Shown: piece by piece, positions 10,587 through 18,327 of the stretch | Position numbering within the stretch: position 1 is the first letter of the stretch | How the letters are laid out: each line of letters starts with the position of its first letter | Source: Peptococcaceae bacterium | GTDB taxonomy: Bacteria; Bacillota; DSM-521; Neomoorellales; Neomoorellaceae | Reading direction: 5' to 3' | Length of the DNA stretch: 24,992 nucleotides | Assembly: GCA_003509545.1 (NCBI GenBank) | Contig: DOLC01000015.1 | Location: 1 to 24,992, forward strand | Translations under genes and position numbers: made by a program | Notes under the pieces: generated by a model | Seen by the model: the letters and a program-made list of their open reading frames with translations, nothing else | Database searches by the model: none | What the model was told of the DNA's origin: nothing

Positions 10587-11789
10587 ATGGCGAAGCAGAA
10601 ATTTGAGCGGAAGAAGCCGCACGTGAACGTAGGGACGATAGGGCACGTAGACCATGGGAAGACGACGTTGACGTCAGCAATAACCTTTTGTTTATCGAAG
10701 GTAGGTGGGGCGGTGCCCACGGCGTACGACCAGATAGACAAGGCGCCGGAGGAACGGGAGCGGGGTATAACCATAGCCACGGCCCACGTAGAATACGAGA
10801 CCGAGAAGAGGCACTATGCCCACGTAGACTGTCCTGGTCACGCGGACTACGTAAAGAACATGATCACCGGGGCGGCGCAGATGGACGGGGCGATACTGGT
10901 AGTATCGGCGGCGGACGGGCCCATGCCGCAGACGCGGGAGCACATACTTTTAGCGCGGCAGGTAGGGGTACCGTATATAGTAGTGTTTTTAAACAAAGTA
11001 GACATGGTAGACGACCCTGAGCTTTTGGAACTGGTAGAGATGGAAGTACGGGAGCTATTAAGCGAGTATGAATTTCCTGGGGACGAGATACCTGTAGTAG
11101 CGGGTTCGGCGTTAAAGGCCATGGAATGCGGATGTGGGAAGAGGGAATGCGAGTGGTGCGGCAAGATATGGGAGCTAATGGACGCCGTAGACGAATATAT
11201 ACCGACGCCGGAGCGGGATATTGACAAGCCGTTCTTAATGCCGATCGAGGACGTATTCAGCATAACGGGGCGGGGCACCGTAACGACTGGGCGAGTGGAG
11301 CGCGGGAAAGTGAAAGTAGGGGACGAAGTAGAGATAATCGGGTTACGGGACGAGGTAAGGAAGACGGTAGTGACTGGGGTAGAGATGTTCCGGAAGATAC
11401 TGGACGAAGCGGTAGCGGGGGACAACATAGGGACGCTGCTGCGGGGAGTAGAGCGCCGGGAAGTAGAGCGCGGGATGGTGCTGGCGAAGCCTGGGAGCAT
11501 AAAGCCCCACACCAAATTTGAGGCGGAGGTATATGTTCTAACGAAGGAGGAAGGGGGCCGGCACACGCCGTTTTTCAACGGGTATCGGCCGCAGTTTTAC
11601 TTCAGGACCACGGACGTAACGGGGGTAGTGAAGCTTCCTGAGGGAGTAGAGATGGTCATGCCTGGGGACAACATCCGGATGAGCATCGAGCTTATCACCC
11701 CCATAGCCATTGAAGAAGGATTGAGGTTTGCTATCCGGGAAGGCGGCCGTACCGTCGGCGCCGGCGTGGTAACTAAGATTATAGAGTAG
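10587..11789 (+). CDS. tuf: Elongation factor Tu
   Basis: EF-Tu brings aminoacyl-tRNA to the ribosome as a GTP complex. The 400-aa protein has GHVDHGKTT at 19-27, DCPGH at 81-85 and NKVD at 136-139. Switch I reads GITIATAHVEYET, with Ala at position 64. An insertion after the SALKA motif holds four cysteines, C181, C183, C188 and C191 (CxC-x4-CxxC), probably a metal site on the G domain. The ATG at 10587 follows AAGGAGG (10573-10579). The codon use is odd: hand counts give 33 of 45 Val codons as GTA and 18 of 28 Ile codons as ATA, with ACG, GCG, GGG and CGG also favoured. From about codon 357 the local style (GTC, ATC, ACC, GGC) returns. Recombination with a second tuf copy or transfer is possible. 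Confidence 0.98.
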   Translation: MAKQKFERKKPHVNVGTIGHVDHGKTTLTSAITFCLSKVGGAVPTAYDQIDKAPEERERGITIATAHVEYETEKRHYAHVDCPGHADYVKNMITGAAQMDGAILVVSAADGPMPQTREHILLARQVGVPYIVVFLNKVDMVDDPELLELVEMEVRELLSEYEFPGDEIPVVAGSALKAMECGCGKRECEWCGKIWELMDAVDEYIPTPERDIDKPFLMPIEDVFSITGRGTVTTGRVERGKVKVGDEVEIIGLRDEVRKTVVTGVEMFRKILDEAVAGDNIGTLLRGVERREVERGMVLAKPGSIKPHTKFEAEVYVLTKEEGGRHTPFFNGYRPQFYFRTTDVTGVVKLPEGVEMVMPGDNIRMSIELITPIAIEEGLRFAIREGGRTVGAGVVTKIIE

Positions 11790-11796
11790 ACATCCA

Positions 11797-11812
11797 TGCC
11801 GCCGGCGCGGCA
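11797..11812 (+). other. Small hairpin just after tuf
   Basis: TGCCGC (11797-11802) pairs with GCGGCA (11807-11812) around a CGGC tetraloop, seven bases after the tuf stop. No U-run follows. It may protect the tuf mRNA 3' end. Its left arm could also pair with the GGCAT of the next hairpin, so the two may be alternatives. Confidence 0.3.
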
Positions 11813-11833
11813 CCAGCAGAAAGATGAAAACAA

Positions 11834-11868
11834 CGGGCCGGCATACAAACAAAAACAATGCCGGCCTG
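11834..11868 (+). other. Hairpin with A-rich loop in the tuf-rpsJ gap
   Basis: CGGGCCGGCAT (11834-11844) pairs with ATGCCGGCCTG (11858-11868) over 11 bp including one G-U pair. Nine of these (11836-11844 with 11858-11866) are consecutive Watson-Crick pairs. The 13-nt loop is almost entirely A and C and therefore single-stranded and exposed. No U-run follows. Position and form suggest part of an S10-operon leader or a cleavage site separating tuf from rpsJ. Confidence 0.45.
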
Positions 11869-11901
11869 GAGGCAAGTTATTTTCGGGGTAGACGTAGCAC
11901 G

Positions 11902-11940
11902 GGGATATGTCCGGCCGGGCTCTAAAGAAGGGCATATCCC
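11902..11940 (+). promoter_or_regulatory. Hairpin upstream of rpsJ, candidate S10 leader or attenuator
   Basis: GGGATATGTC (11902-11911) pairs with GGCATATCCC (11931-11940) over 10 bp with one wobble. The 19-nt loop includes most of the self-complementary CCGGCCGG. A weak U-rich stretch, TCATTTT, follows at 11941-11947, and rpsJ starts 45 nt after the stem. L4 controls the S10 operon through its leader in E. coli, and the gene for L4 (rplD) is in this operon. Whether this RNA is such a leader is an inference. I found no convincing promoter in the gap. Confidence 0.4.
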
Positions 11941-11985
11941 TCATTTTGAGATGTCGGGCAACCTACGAGGGAGGTAAGCAGGCCC

Positions 11986-12294
11986 ATGGCCAGACAAAAA
12001 ATCCGTATTCGCCTCAAGGCCTTCGATCACCGGGTCCTGGACCAGTCATCCCAGAGGATCGTGGAGACGGCCAGGCGTAGCGGTGCCATAGTTTCCGGCC
12101 CCATCCCCCTGCCGACTAAACGAAGTGTCTTTACGGTTTTGCGTTCACCCCATGTGAATAAGGATTCCCGGGAGCAGTTCCAGATGTGCATTCACAAGCG
12201 CCTCATCGATATCCTGGAGCCGACACCCAAGACCATCGACGCCTTGATGCGCCTCGATCTCCCGGCCGGGGTGGACATCGAGATCAAGCTGTAG
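11986..12294 (+). CDS. rpsJ: 30S ribosomal protein S10
   Basis: S10 is part of the 30S head and, as NusE, also joins antitermination complexes with NusB. The 102-aa protein matches the family from MARQKIRIRLKAFDHRVLD to the C-terminal VDIEIKL. The conserved GPIPLPTK and SPHVNKDSREQF segments are present. The ATG at 11986 follows GAGGGAGGTAAG (11967-11978). It opens the S10 operon after a 196-bp gap with three hairpins, the longest gap between genes in the window. rplC begins 14 bp after its stop. Confidence 0.98.
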   Translation: MARQKIRIRLKAFDHRVLDQSSQRIVETARRSGAIVSGPIPLPTKRSVFTVLRSPHVNKDSREQFQMCIHKRLIDILEPTPKTIDALMRLDLPAGVDIEIKL

Positions 12295-12308
12295 GGGGTT
12301 TGGTTTGC

Positions 12309-12938
12309 GTGCAGAAGGGTATCCTAGGAAGGAAACTGGGCATGACCCAGGTTTTTGACGAGGCAGGCCGCGTTGTGCCGGCTACCGTCATCCAGGCAGG
12401 CCCCTGTGTGGTGGTCCAGAAAAAGACCGTGGAAAGGGACGGGTATGAGGCCCTCCAGGTGGGCTTCGAGCCCATCCCTGAAAGCCGGGTCAACAAGCCC
12501 TTGCGGGGCCATTTTGCCCGGGCCAAGGTTAAGCCCTTCCGGTTCTTGCGGGAGCTCCGCCTGGCCAATACTGCCGACTACCAGGTCGGGCAGGAAATCA
12601 GGGCGGATATCTTCCGGCCCGGAGAGCATGTGGATGTGACGGGTATTTCTAAGGGCAAGGGTTTTGCCGGGGGGATTAAACGGCACGGCTTCCGGCGGGG
12701 ACCCATGGCCCACGGTTCCAAGTATCACCGGCGCCCCGGCTCCCTGGCGGCCAAGGGGCCGGCACGGGTTTTTAAAGGACGGAAACTTCCGGGGCGCGCA
12801 GGCGGGGAAAGGGTAACGGTGCTGAACCTGGAAGTGATTAAGAGCGATCCCGAACGCAACCTCTTGCTGGTCAAGGGAGCAGTGCCCGGACCGCGCCGCG
12901 GCCTTCTCATTATCAAGAACTCGGTGAAGGGGGACTAA
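12309..12938 (+). CDS. rplC: 50S ribosomal protein L3
   Basis: L3 binds near the 3' end of 23S rRNA, is an early assembly protein, and reaches toward the peptidyl transferase centre. The sequence shows the N-terminal KGILGRKLGMTQVFDE, the central DVTGISKGKGFAGGIKRHGF and the later GSLAAKGPARVFKGRKLPGR. The reading frame is open further upstream, into rpsJ. I place the start at GTG 12309 because the protein then begins MQKGILGRKLGMTQ like its family and has the usual 209 aa. An AGGGGG sequence lies about nine bases ahead, directly after the rpsJ stop. rplD follows after 7 bp. Confidence 0.95.
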   Translation: MQKGILGRKLGMTQVFDEAGRVVPATVIQAGPCVVVQKKTVERDGYEALQVGFEPIPESRVNKPLRGHFARAKVKPFRFLRELRLANTADYQVGQEIRADIFRPGEHVDVTGISKGKGFAGGIKRHGFRRGPMAHGSKYHRRPGSLAAKGPARVFKGRKLPGRAGGERVTVLNLEVIKSDPERNLLLVKGAVPGPRRGLLIIKNSVKGD

Positions 12939-12945
12939 AAGATCT

Positions 12946-13572
12946 ATGCCCAAGGTGGCGGTATATAATACCCAGGGCCAGCAGGTGGGCGAAATGGAAT
13001 TGGACGACCGCGTCTTCGGGATAGAGGTTAATGAGGCCGCCCTCCATGAGGCCGTATTGGCGCAGCTCGCCGCCAGGCGGAGGGGTACCGCGGATACCAA
13101 GACCCGATCCGAGGTCCGGGGCGGCGGCCGCAAACCCTGGAGGCAGAAGGGCACCGGCCGGGCCCGGGCAGGGACCATCAGGTCGCCCCTCTGGCGGGGG
13201 GGAGCCGTGGTCTTCGGGCCGCACCCGCGGGACTTCGGCTACAAACTGCCCAAGAAGGTGCGGCGGCTGGCCCTGCGCTCGGCCCTCTCGGCCAAAGTGC
13301 GGGAGGGGAATCTCATCGTGCTGGAGGGTTTGAGCCTGCCCCGGCCGCGGACCAAGGATATGGTGGGTATCCTCAAGGCCCTGCAGGTGGGGGAAGATAA
13401 GGCCCTGATAGTAACGGCCGACAAGGATAGAAACGTAGAACTTTCCGCCCGCAATATTCCGGGGGTCACCCCGTTGCCTTCCCAGAACATCAATGTGTAC
13501 GACATTCTGGCCCACAACAAGCTGGTCATTACCCGGGATGCTGTGGAGCGGGTGCAGGAGGTGCTTGCTTAA
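12946..13572 (+). CDS. rplD: 50S ribosomal protein L4
   Basis: L4 binds 23S rRNA, and its long loop lines the peptide exit tunnel near the macrolide site. The 208-aa protein has the loop motif RGGGRKPWRQKGTGRARAGT at about residues 58-77, followed by the usual SPLWRGGAVVFGP. In E. coli L4 represses the S10 operon by acting on its leader; a structured leader candidate exists here upstream of rpsJ. The ATG at 12946 is 7 bp after rplC, with its GAAGGGGG ribosome binding site inside the end of rplC. Its stop codon directly abuts the rplW start, so the two are likely translationally coupled. Confidence 0.97.
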   Translation: MPKVAVYNTQGQQVGEMELDDRVFGIEVNEAALHEAVLAQLAARRRGTADTKTRSEVRGGGRKPWRQKGTGRARAGTIRSPLWRGGAVVFGPHPRDFGYKLPKKVRRLALRSALSAKVREGNLIVLEGLSLPRPRTKDMVGILKALQVGEDKALIVTADKDRNVELSARNIPGVTPLPSQNINVYDILAHNKLVITRDAVERVQEVLA

Positions 13573-13863
13573 ATGCGCGCCCCCCAGGACGTAGTAATCG
13601 CACCCCTGATTACGGAAAAGACCACTAACCTCATGGCCGACAATAAGTACACCTTTATCGTGGCCCGGGATGCCAATAAGATTGAGATCAAGCACGCCAT
13701 TGAGAAGCTTTTTAACGTAAAGGTCCTGAAGGTTAACACCCTGCCGGACCGGGGCAAGGTTCGGCGGATGGGACGGTTCCAGGGCCGCCAGCCCGACCGG
13801 AAGAAAGCCATTGTCACCCTGGCGCCCGGGCAGAAGATCCCGGTCTTTGAAGGGTTGGAGTAG
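13573..13863 (+). CDS. rplW: 50S ribosomal protein L23
   Basis: L23 sits at the mouth of the exit tunnel and is the docking site for trigger factor and signal recognition particle. The 96-aa protein starts MRAPQDVVIAPLITEKTTNL, with the family's PLITEK motif. It contains the central YTFIVARDANKIEIKHAIEKLF and the VKVLKVNTL segment, then a basic loop RRMGRFQGRQPDRKKA. The ATG at 13573 immediately follows the rplD stop (13570-13572), and AGGAGGTG lies within the end of rplD. There is no spacer, which points to coupled translation with L4. Confidence 0.97.
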   Translation: MRAPQDVVIAPLITEKTTNLMADNKYTFIVARDANKIEIKHAIEKLFNVKVLKVNTLPDRGKVRRMGRFQGRQPDRKKAIVTLAPGQKIPVFEGLE

Positions 13864-13883
13864 AAAAAGGGGAGTAGAGTGCC

Positions 13884-14708
<825 letters not shown>

Positions 14709-14728
14709 AGGCCAAAGGGGGTTAAAGA

Positions 14729-15013
14729 ATGGGGAGGTCCTTGAAAAAGGGGCCCTATTGCGATCCTAAACTCCTCCGGCGTATTATGGAAATGAACGAG
14801 AAGGGGGAAAAACGGGTCATCAAGACCTGGTCCCGGCGTTCAACCATTATGCCGGAAATGGTGGGGCATACCATAGCCGTACACGACGGCCGCAAACATG
14901 TGCCCATATATATCACGGAGGACATGGTGGGCCATAAGCTGGGAGAGTTCGCTCCCACCCGCGTATTTCGAGGCCACGGTGCCCACACCGAGCGCTCAAC
15001 TGCGTTGAAGTAA
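14729..15013 (+). CDS. rpsS: 30S ribosomal protein S19
   Basis: S19 pairs with S13 in the 30S head and contacts the subunit bridge and A-site tRNA. The 94-aa protein begins MGRSLKKGPYCDPKLLRRI. It contains the conserved KTWSRRSTIMPEMVGHTIAVHDGRKHVP (shown here only as landmark; it spans about residues 32-59) and the segment GHKLGEFAPTRVFRGHG. The ATG at 14729 is preceded by AAAGGGGG. The gene is 20 bp after rplB and 20 bp before rplV, in standard S10-operon order. Confidence 0.97.
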   Translation: MGRSLKKGPYCDPKLLRRIMEMNEKGEKRVIKTWSRRSTIMPEMVGHTIAVHDGRKHVPIYITEDMVGHKLGEFAPTRVFRGHGAHTERSTALK

Positions 15014-15033
15014 TCCGGGAGGTAAGGAATAAA

Positions 15034-15372
15034 ATGGAAGCTAGAGCTGTGGCAAGGTATGTCCGTATTTCCCCGCGCCGGGCGCGGCAGGTCATCGACC
15101 TCATCCGGGGGAAAACCGTGCGGGAAGCGGAAGCCATCCTCTGGGCCACCCCTAAGAGGGCGTCGGGCATTATTGCCAAGGTCTTGAAGTCCGCCGTGGC
15201 CAACGCCGAGCACAATTACAACCTGAACCGGGATAAGCTAGTGGTGGCCAAAGCCTATGTGGATGAGGGCCCGACCTGGAAACGCTACCAGCCGCGGGCC
15301 ATGGGCCGGGCCGATCTGCGCCGCAAGAGGACCAGCCACATAACCGTGGTGGTAGCAGAAAAGGAGGATTGA
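15034..15372 (+). CDS. rplV: 50S ribosomal protein L22
   Basis: L22 spans the large subunit. Its beta-hairpin narrows the exit tunnel opposite L4, where changes can give macrolide resistance. The 112-aa protein opens with MEARAVARYVRISPRRARQV and shows the hairpin region KAYVDEGPTWKRYQPRAMGRA followed by KRTSHITVVV. There is no insertion or deletion visible in the hairpin. The ATG at 15034 follows GGGAGGT. The stop is only 4 bp from the rpsC start, and the rpsC ribosome binding site lies inside the rplV 3' end. Confidence 0.97.
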   Translation: MEARAVARYVRISPRRARQVIDLIRGKTVREAEAILWATPKRASGIIAKVLKSAVANAEHNYNLNRDKLVVAKAYVDEGPTWKRYQPRAMGRADLRRKRTSHITVVVAEKED

Positions 15373-15376
15373 GTAA

Positions 15377-16072
15377 GTGGGTCAAAAAGTTCACCCTAAA
15401 GGCCTGCGCCTCGGCATAATACGGGATTGGGACGCCCGGTGGTACGCCGGCAAGGAGTATAAGGAACTCCTCCACGAAGACTTAAAGATACGCAGGTTGA
15501 TCAAGGAGCGCCTCTACCAGGCGGGCGTTTCCCGGATCGAAATCGAACGGGCGGCGAACCGCGTCAGGATAACCATTCACACGGCGAAGCCCGGCGTAGT
15601 CATCGGCCGCGGGGGAGCCGAGGTGGAGAACCTGAGGCAAGAGATCGAGAGGATGATCGGCAAGCAGGTCAACTTGAATATCGCGGAGATCAAGAAGCCC
15701 GAACTGGACGCCCAGCTGGTGGCCGAGAACGTGGCGGCTCAGTTGGAGAAGCGGGTGGCCTTCCGCCGGGCCATGAAGCAGGCCGTGGGGCGGGCCATGC
15801 GCATGGGGGCCGAAGGGATCAAGATCGCCGTGTCGGGACGGCTGGCCGGGGCGGAGATCGCCCGGACGGAATGGTACAGTGAAGGGAAGGTGCCCCTCCA
15901 TACCCTGAGGGCGGACATCGACTACGGGTTTGCCGAGGCCAATACCACCTACGGCAAGATCGGAGTAAAGGTATGGATTTTCCGGGGCGAGGTCTTACCC
16001 GAGAAGGTGCAGACCAGAGTTAAAGCCGCGATAGGGGGACGTGCGACCAATGCTGATGCCAAAGAGGGTTAA
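15377..16072 (+). CDS. rpsC: 30S ribosomal protein S3
   Basis: S3 lies at the mRNA entry tunnel and contributes to mRNA unwinding. The 231-aa protein has the N-terminal GQKVHPKGLRLGI and a KH RNA-binding domain with its GxxG loop at G77-R78-G79-G80. The later AEGIKIAVSGRLAGAEIAR and TLRADIDYGFAEA segments of the C-terminal domain are present. It is slightly longer than the 218-225 aa common in Firmicutes because of extra C-terminal residues. The start is GTG at 15377, with AAGGAGG at 15361-15367. The last 23 bases overlap the start of rplP, so translation is probably coupled. Confidence 0.97.
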   Translation: MGQKVHPKGLRLGIIRDWDARWYAGKEYKELLHEDLKIRRLIKERLYQAGVSRIEIERAANRVRITIHTAKPGVVIGRGGAEVENLRQEIERMIGKQVNLNIAEIKKPELDAQLVAENVAAQLEKRVAFRRAMKQAVGRAMRMGAEGIKIAVSGRLAGAEIARTEWYSEGKVPLHTLRADIDYGFAEANTTYGKIGVKVWIFRGEVLPEKVQTRVKAAIGGRATNADAKEG

Positions 16073-16487
16073 GTGGCGCAAACCCCACCGGCCGGATACC
16101 CGGGGCAAGGCCGGCAAGGGTACCGAGGTTACCTTCGGCGACTACGGCCTCATGGCCCTGGAGCCTGCGTGGATTACCAGCCAGCAGATCGAGGCCGCCC
16201 GCGTGGCCATTACCCGCTTTATCCGGCGCGGTGGCAAAATCTGGATACGGATTTTCCCCGACAGGCCCATTACGGCCAAACCCGCCGAGACCCGTATGGG
16301 CAGCGGCAAAGGCTCGCCCGAACTTTGGGTGGCCGTGGTAAAGCCGGGCCGGATTCTCTTTGAATTAGCCGGGGTTCCTGAGGAGGTGGCGCGGGAGGCC
16401 ATGCGTCTGGCCTCGCATAAGCTGCCGATTAAGACGAGGTTTGTAACGCGGGTAGGATTGGATGGTGAGGCCCATGAAAGCGAGTGA
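16050..16487 (+). CDS. rplP: 50S ribosomal protein L16
   Basis: L16 organises the A-site side of the large subunit near the peptidyl transferase centre. The 145-aa protein begins MLMPKRVKWRKPHRPDTRGK and has ETRMGSGKG; R82 corresponds to the arginine hydroxylated in E. coli (R81). The reading frame is open to a GTG at 16041, but the ATG at 16050 gives the family N-terminus and a better distance to AGGGGGAC (16032-16039). The gene overlaps rpsC by 23 bp and its end overlaps rpmC by 14 bp, the only pair of consecutive overlaps in the S10 operon here. Confidence 0.94.
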   Translation: MLMPKRVKWRKPHRPDTRGKAGKGTEVTFGDYGLMALEPAWITSQQIEAARVAITRFIRRGGKIWIRIFPDRPITAKPAETRMGSGKGSPELWVAVVKPGRILFELAGVPEEVAREAMRLASHKLPIKTRFVTRVGLDGEAHESE

Positions 16488-16680
16488 GCTCCGGGAATTG
16501 ACAACGGAAGAGCTGGCCCGGAAGGTTTTGGACTGGAAGCAAGAGCTCTTTAATCTGCGCTTCCAGCAGGCGACCGGGCAGCTGGATAACCCCATGAGGC
16601 TGCGGGAGGTGCGGCGTAACATCGCCCGGGCCAAGACCATCATACGGGAAAGGGAACTTAAGGAGCGGCGCCAGGCCTGA
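16474..16680 (+). CDS. rpmC: 50S ribosomal protein L29
   Basis: L29 is a small helical protein beside L23 at the exit-tunnel mouth. The 68-aa protein reads MKASELRELTTEELARKVLD, then the conserved LFNLRFQQATGQLDNPMRLR, and ends in a basic helix. The ATG at 16474 gives the usual N-terminus. An in-frame ATG at 16462 would add MVRP and sits further into rplP, so the exact start is uncertain. The gene overlaps the rplP end by 14 bp, so re-initiation after L16 is likely. A 40-bp spacer separates it from rpsQ. Confidence 0.92.
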   Translation: MKASELRELTTEELARKVLDWKQELFNLRFQQATGQLDNPMRLREVRRNIARAKTIIRERELKERRQA

Positions 16681-16720
16681 AGGAGGCCCTTAAACAGCAG
16701 GAACGGGGAGGTTCGGTAAT

Positions 16721-16975
16721 TTGGAGCGAGGAAGGCGGAAGACCAGGGTGGGCCGGGTCGTAAGCGATAAAATGGATAAGACCGTGGTGGTGGCGGTGGA
16801 GAGGGTGGAACGGCACCCCCTGCTGGGCAAGACCATCCGCCGCACCAAGAAGTTCAAGGCTCATGATGAAGAAAACCGGTACCGGGTTGGAGATAAGGTA
16901 CGCATCATGGAAACCCGGCCCTTGAGCAAAGAGAAGAGATGGCGCGTAGTGGAACTTATCGAGCGCCCCGAATAA
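16721..16975 (+). CDS. rpsQ: 30S ribosomal protein S17
   Basis: S17 is a primary 16S rRNA-binding protein of the 30S body with an OB fold. The 84-aa protein contains KTRVGRVVSDKMDKTVVVAV, ERHPLLGKTIRRTKKFKAHD and the RVGDKVRIMETRPLSKEKRW segment typical of the family. The start codon is TTG at 16721; no ATG fits the N-terminus. GGGGAGG lies about eight bases upstream, which supports it. Rare start codons recur in this cluster. It ends the S10 group; rplN, the first spc gene, starts 42 bp later. Confidence 0.95.
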   Translation: MERGRRKTRVGRVVSDKMDKTVVVAVERVERHPLLGKTIRRTKKFKAHDEENRYRVGDKVRIMETRPLSKEKRWRVVELIERPE

Positions 16976-17017
16976 TTTCTTGGCGCGACAGACTGGCGGG
17001 GAAGGAGGTAGTAGGCG

Positions 17018-17386
17018 GTGATCCAGCAACAGTCCATCCTTAAAGTCGGCGATAATACCGGGGCTAAGAAGATCATGTGCATACGCGTCCTCGGCGGGTC
17101 CAAACGCCGCTACGCCTCCGTGGGCGACGTTATCATAGCTTCGGTCAAAGAGGCCACTCCTGGAGGCGTGGTCAAGAAGGGGGATGTTGTGCGGGCCGTG
17201 GTAGTCCGTACTCGGAAACCCATAAGGCGCGAGGATGGCTCTTATATTCGCTTTAACGAGAATGCGGCCGTGATTATCAACGAACAGGGTAATCCCCGCG
17301 GAACCCGTATCTTCGGCCCGGTGGCCCGGGAGCTGAGGGAGAAGGATTTTATGAGGATCATCTCCCTGGCGCCGGAAGTGCTATAG
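17018..17386 (+). CDS. rplN: 50S ribosomal protein L14
   Basis: L14 forms part of the subunit interface beside L19 and is the site where the silencing factor RsfS binds in other bacteria. The 122-aa protein has the family's canonical length. It carries MIQQQSILKVGDNTGAKKI, the GDVIIASVKEATPGG segment and the later NEQGNPRGTRIFGPVAREL. The start is GTG at 17018, with a strong AAGGAGGTAG at 17002-17011. It opens the spc group without any visible promoter or terminator before it, so it is probably transcribed together with S10 genes. Confidence 0.97.
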   Translation: MIQQQSILKVGDNTGAKKIMCIRVLGGSKRRYASVGDVIIASVKEATPGGVVKKGDVVRAVVVRTRKPIRREDGSYIRFNENAAVIINEQGNPRGTRIFGPVARELREKDFMRIISLAPEVL

Positions 17387-17413
17387 GTAGCCAGCAAGCG
17401 AGGTGATGGCGAC

Positions 17414-17740
17414 GTGACGCGGCCCAAGGTGCATGTCCGCAAGGGCGACACCGTGGTGGTTATAGCGGGAAAGGATAAAGGCAAGAGGGGTAAAGTTATA
17501 AGGGTAATTCCCGCGGAGCAAAGGGTAGTGGTGGAGGGTGTAAATAAGGTCAAGAGGCACATGCGCCCTAATCCCCAACTCCAGCAGGGCGGCATTATCG
17601 AGAAGGAGGCCCCTCTGCACAGCAGCAACGTTATGCTGGTCTGTACCAAGTGCGATCGGCCCACAAGGATCGGCCGGCGTATCAACGCCGACGGCGTTAA
17701 GGTTCGCGTATGCAAGAAGTGCGGTGAGGTCATTGACTAG
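17414..17740 (+). CDS. rplX: 50S ribosomal protein L24, zinc-ribbon form
   Basis: L24 is an assembly initiator for the 50S subunit. The 108-aa protein has the KOW motif near the N-terminus (KGDTVVVIAGKDKGKRGKV, about residues 10-28). Its C-terminal half contains two CxxC pairs, C77/C80 and C100/C103, consistent with a zinc ribbon; E. coli L24 lacks these. The start is GTG at 17414, after GCGAGGTG. The sequence CCAGCAAGCGAGGTG around this binding site recurs before rpmD. rplE follows after 23 bp. Confidence 0.95.
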   Translation: MTRPKVHVRKGDTVVVIAGKDKGKRGKVIRVIPAEQRVVVEGVNKVKRHMRPNPQLQQGGIIEKEAPLHSSNVMLVCTKCDRPTRIGRRINADGVKVRVCKKCGEVID

Positions 17741-17763
17741 TGCGAGGTTAGGGGGTGAGCCCC

Positions 17764-18312
17764 GTGACGGTGGCAAGGCTGAAGGAGAAATACCTTAAGG
17801 AAATCCGTCCGGCCATGCAGTCCAAGTTCGGCTACCGCAACATTATGGAGATACCCCGGCTGGAGAAGATCGTGGTAAACATGGGCATCGGGGAAGCCAC
17901 CCAAAACCCCAAGGCCCTGGACGGGGCGGTGGAGGACCTGATGACCATCACTGGGCAGCGGCCGGTGGTGACCAAGGCCAAAAAATCCATTGCCGCCTTT
18001 AAACTGCGCAAGGGCAACAAGATCGGGTGCAAGGTCACCCTGCGGGGGGACCGGATGTACGAATTTCTGGACCGCCTCGTTAACGTGGCCCTGCCTCGGG
18101 TGCGGGATTTCAAGGGCGTGTCGCCCAATTCCTTCGACGGCCGCGGCAACTATACCCTGGGCCTGCGGGAACAGCTCATTTTCCCGGAGATCGAATACGA
18201 CAAGATCGACCAGGTGCGCGGCATGGACATTACCGTAGTGACCACGGCCAAAACCGATGAGGAGGCCATGGAACTGCTGCGCCTCTTTGGAATGCCCTTC
18301 CGGGAGAGTTAA
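17764..18312 (+). CDS. rplE: 50S ribosomal protein L5
   Basis: L5 binds 5S rRNA and forms the bridge to S13. The 182-aa protein shows the family segments KFGYRNIMEIPRLEKIVVNM, VEDLMTITGQRPVVTKAKKS and DFKGVSPNSFDGRGNYTLGL. Three in-frame GTG codons are possible starts (17755, 17764, 17770). I prefer 17764 because AGGGGG (17749-17755) lies at the right distance and the protein then starts MTVARLKEKYLKE, close to the usual MARLKEKY. The 17755 start would give 185 aa. It lies 15 bp before rpsN. Confidence 0.94.
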   Translation: MTVARLKEKYLKEIRPAMQSKFGYRNIMEIPRLEKIVVNMGIGEATQNPKALDGAVEDLMTITGQRPVVTKAKKSIAAFKLRKGNKIGCKVTLRGDRMYEFLDRLVNVALPRVRDFKGVSPNSFDGRGNYTLGLREQLIFPEIEYDKIDQVRGMDITVVTTAKTDEEAMELLRLFGMPFRES

Positions 18313-18327
18313 TAAAGGGGGATCAAC

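Noticed and set aside
10668..10696. TTGACG inside tuf as a -35 box
   Set aside because: No acceptable -10 at the right distance; it is part of conserved coding sequence.
16041..16049. GTG start for rplP
   Set aside because: The AGGGGGAC site would be only two bases away, and the family begins at MLMPKR, encoded from 16050.
16498..16503. Perfect TTGACA inside rpmC
   Set aside because: The DNA at the -10 distance is GC-rich with no match.
17391..17405. 15-base sequence CCAGCAAGCGAGGTG shared with 20477-20491
   Set aside because: Both copies cover ribosome binding sites; one 15-base match in 25 kb can arise by chance, and no flanking similarity extends it.
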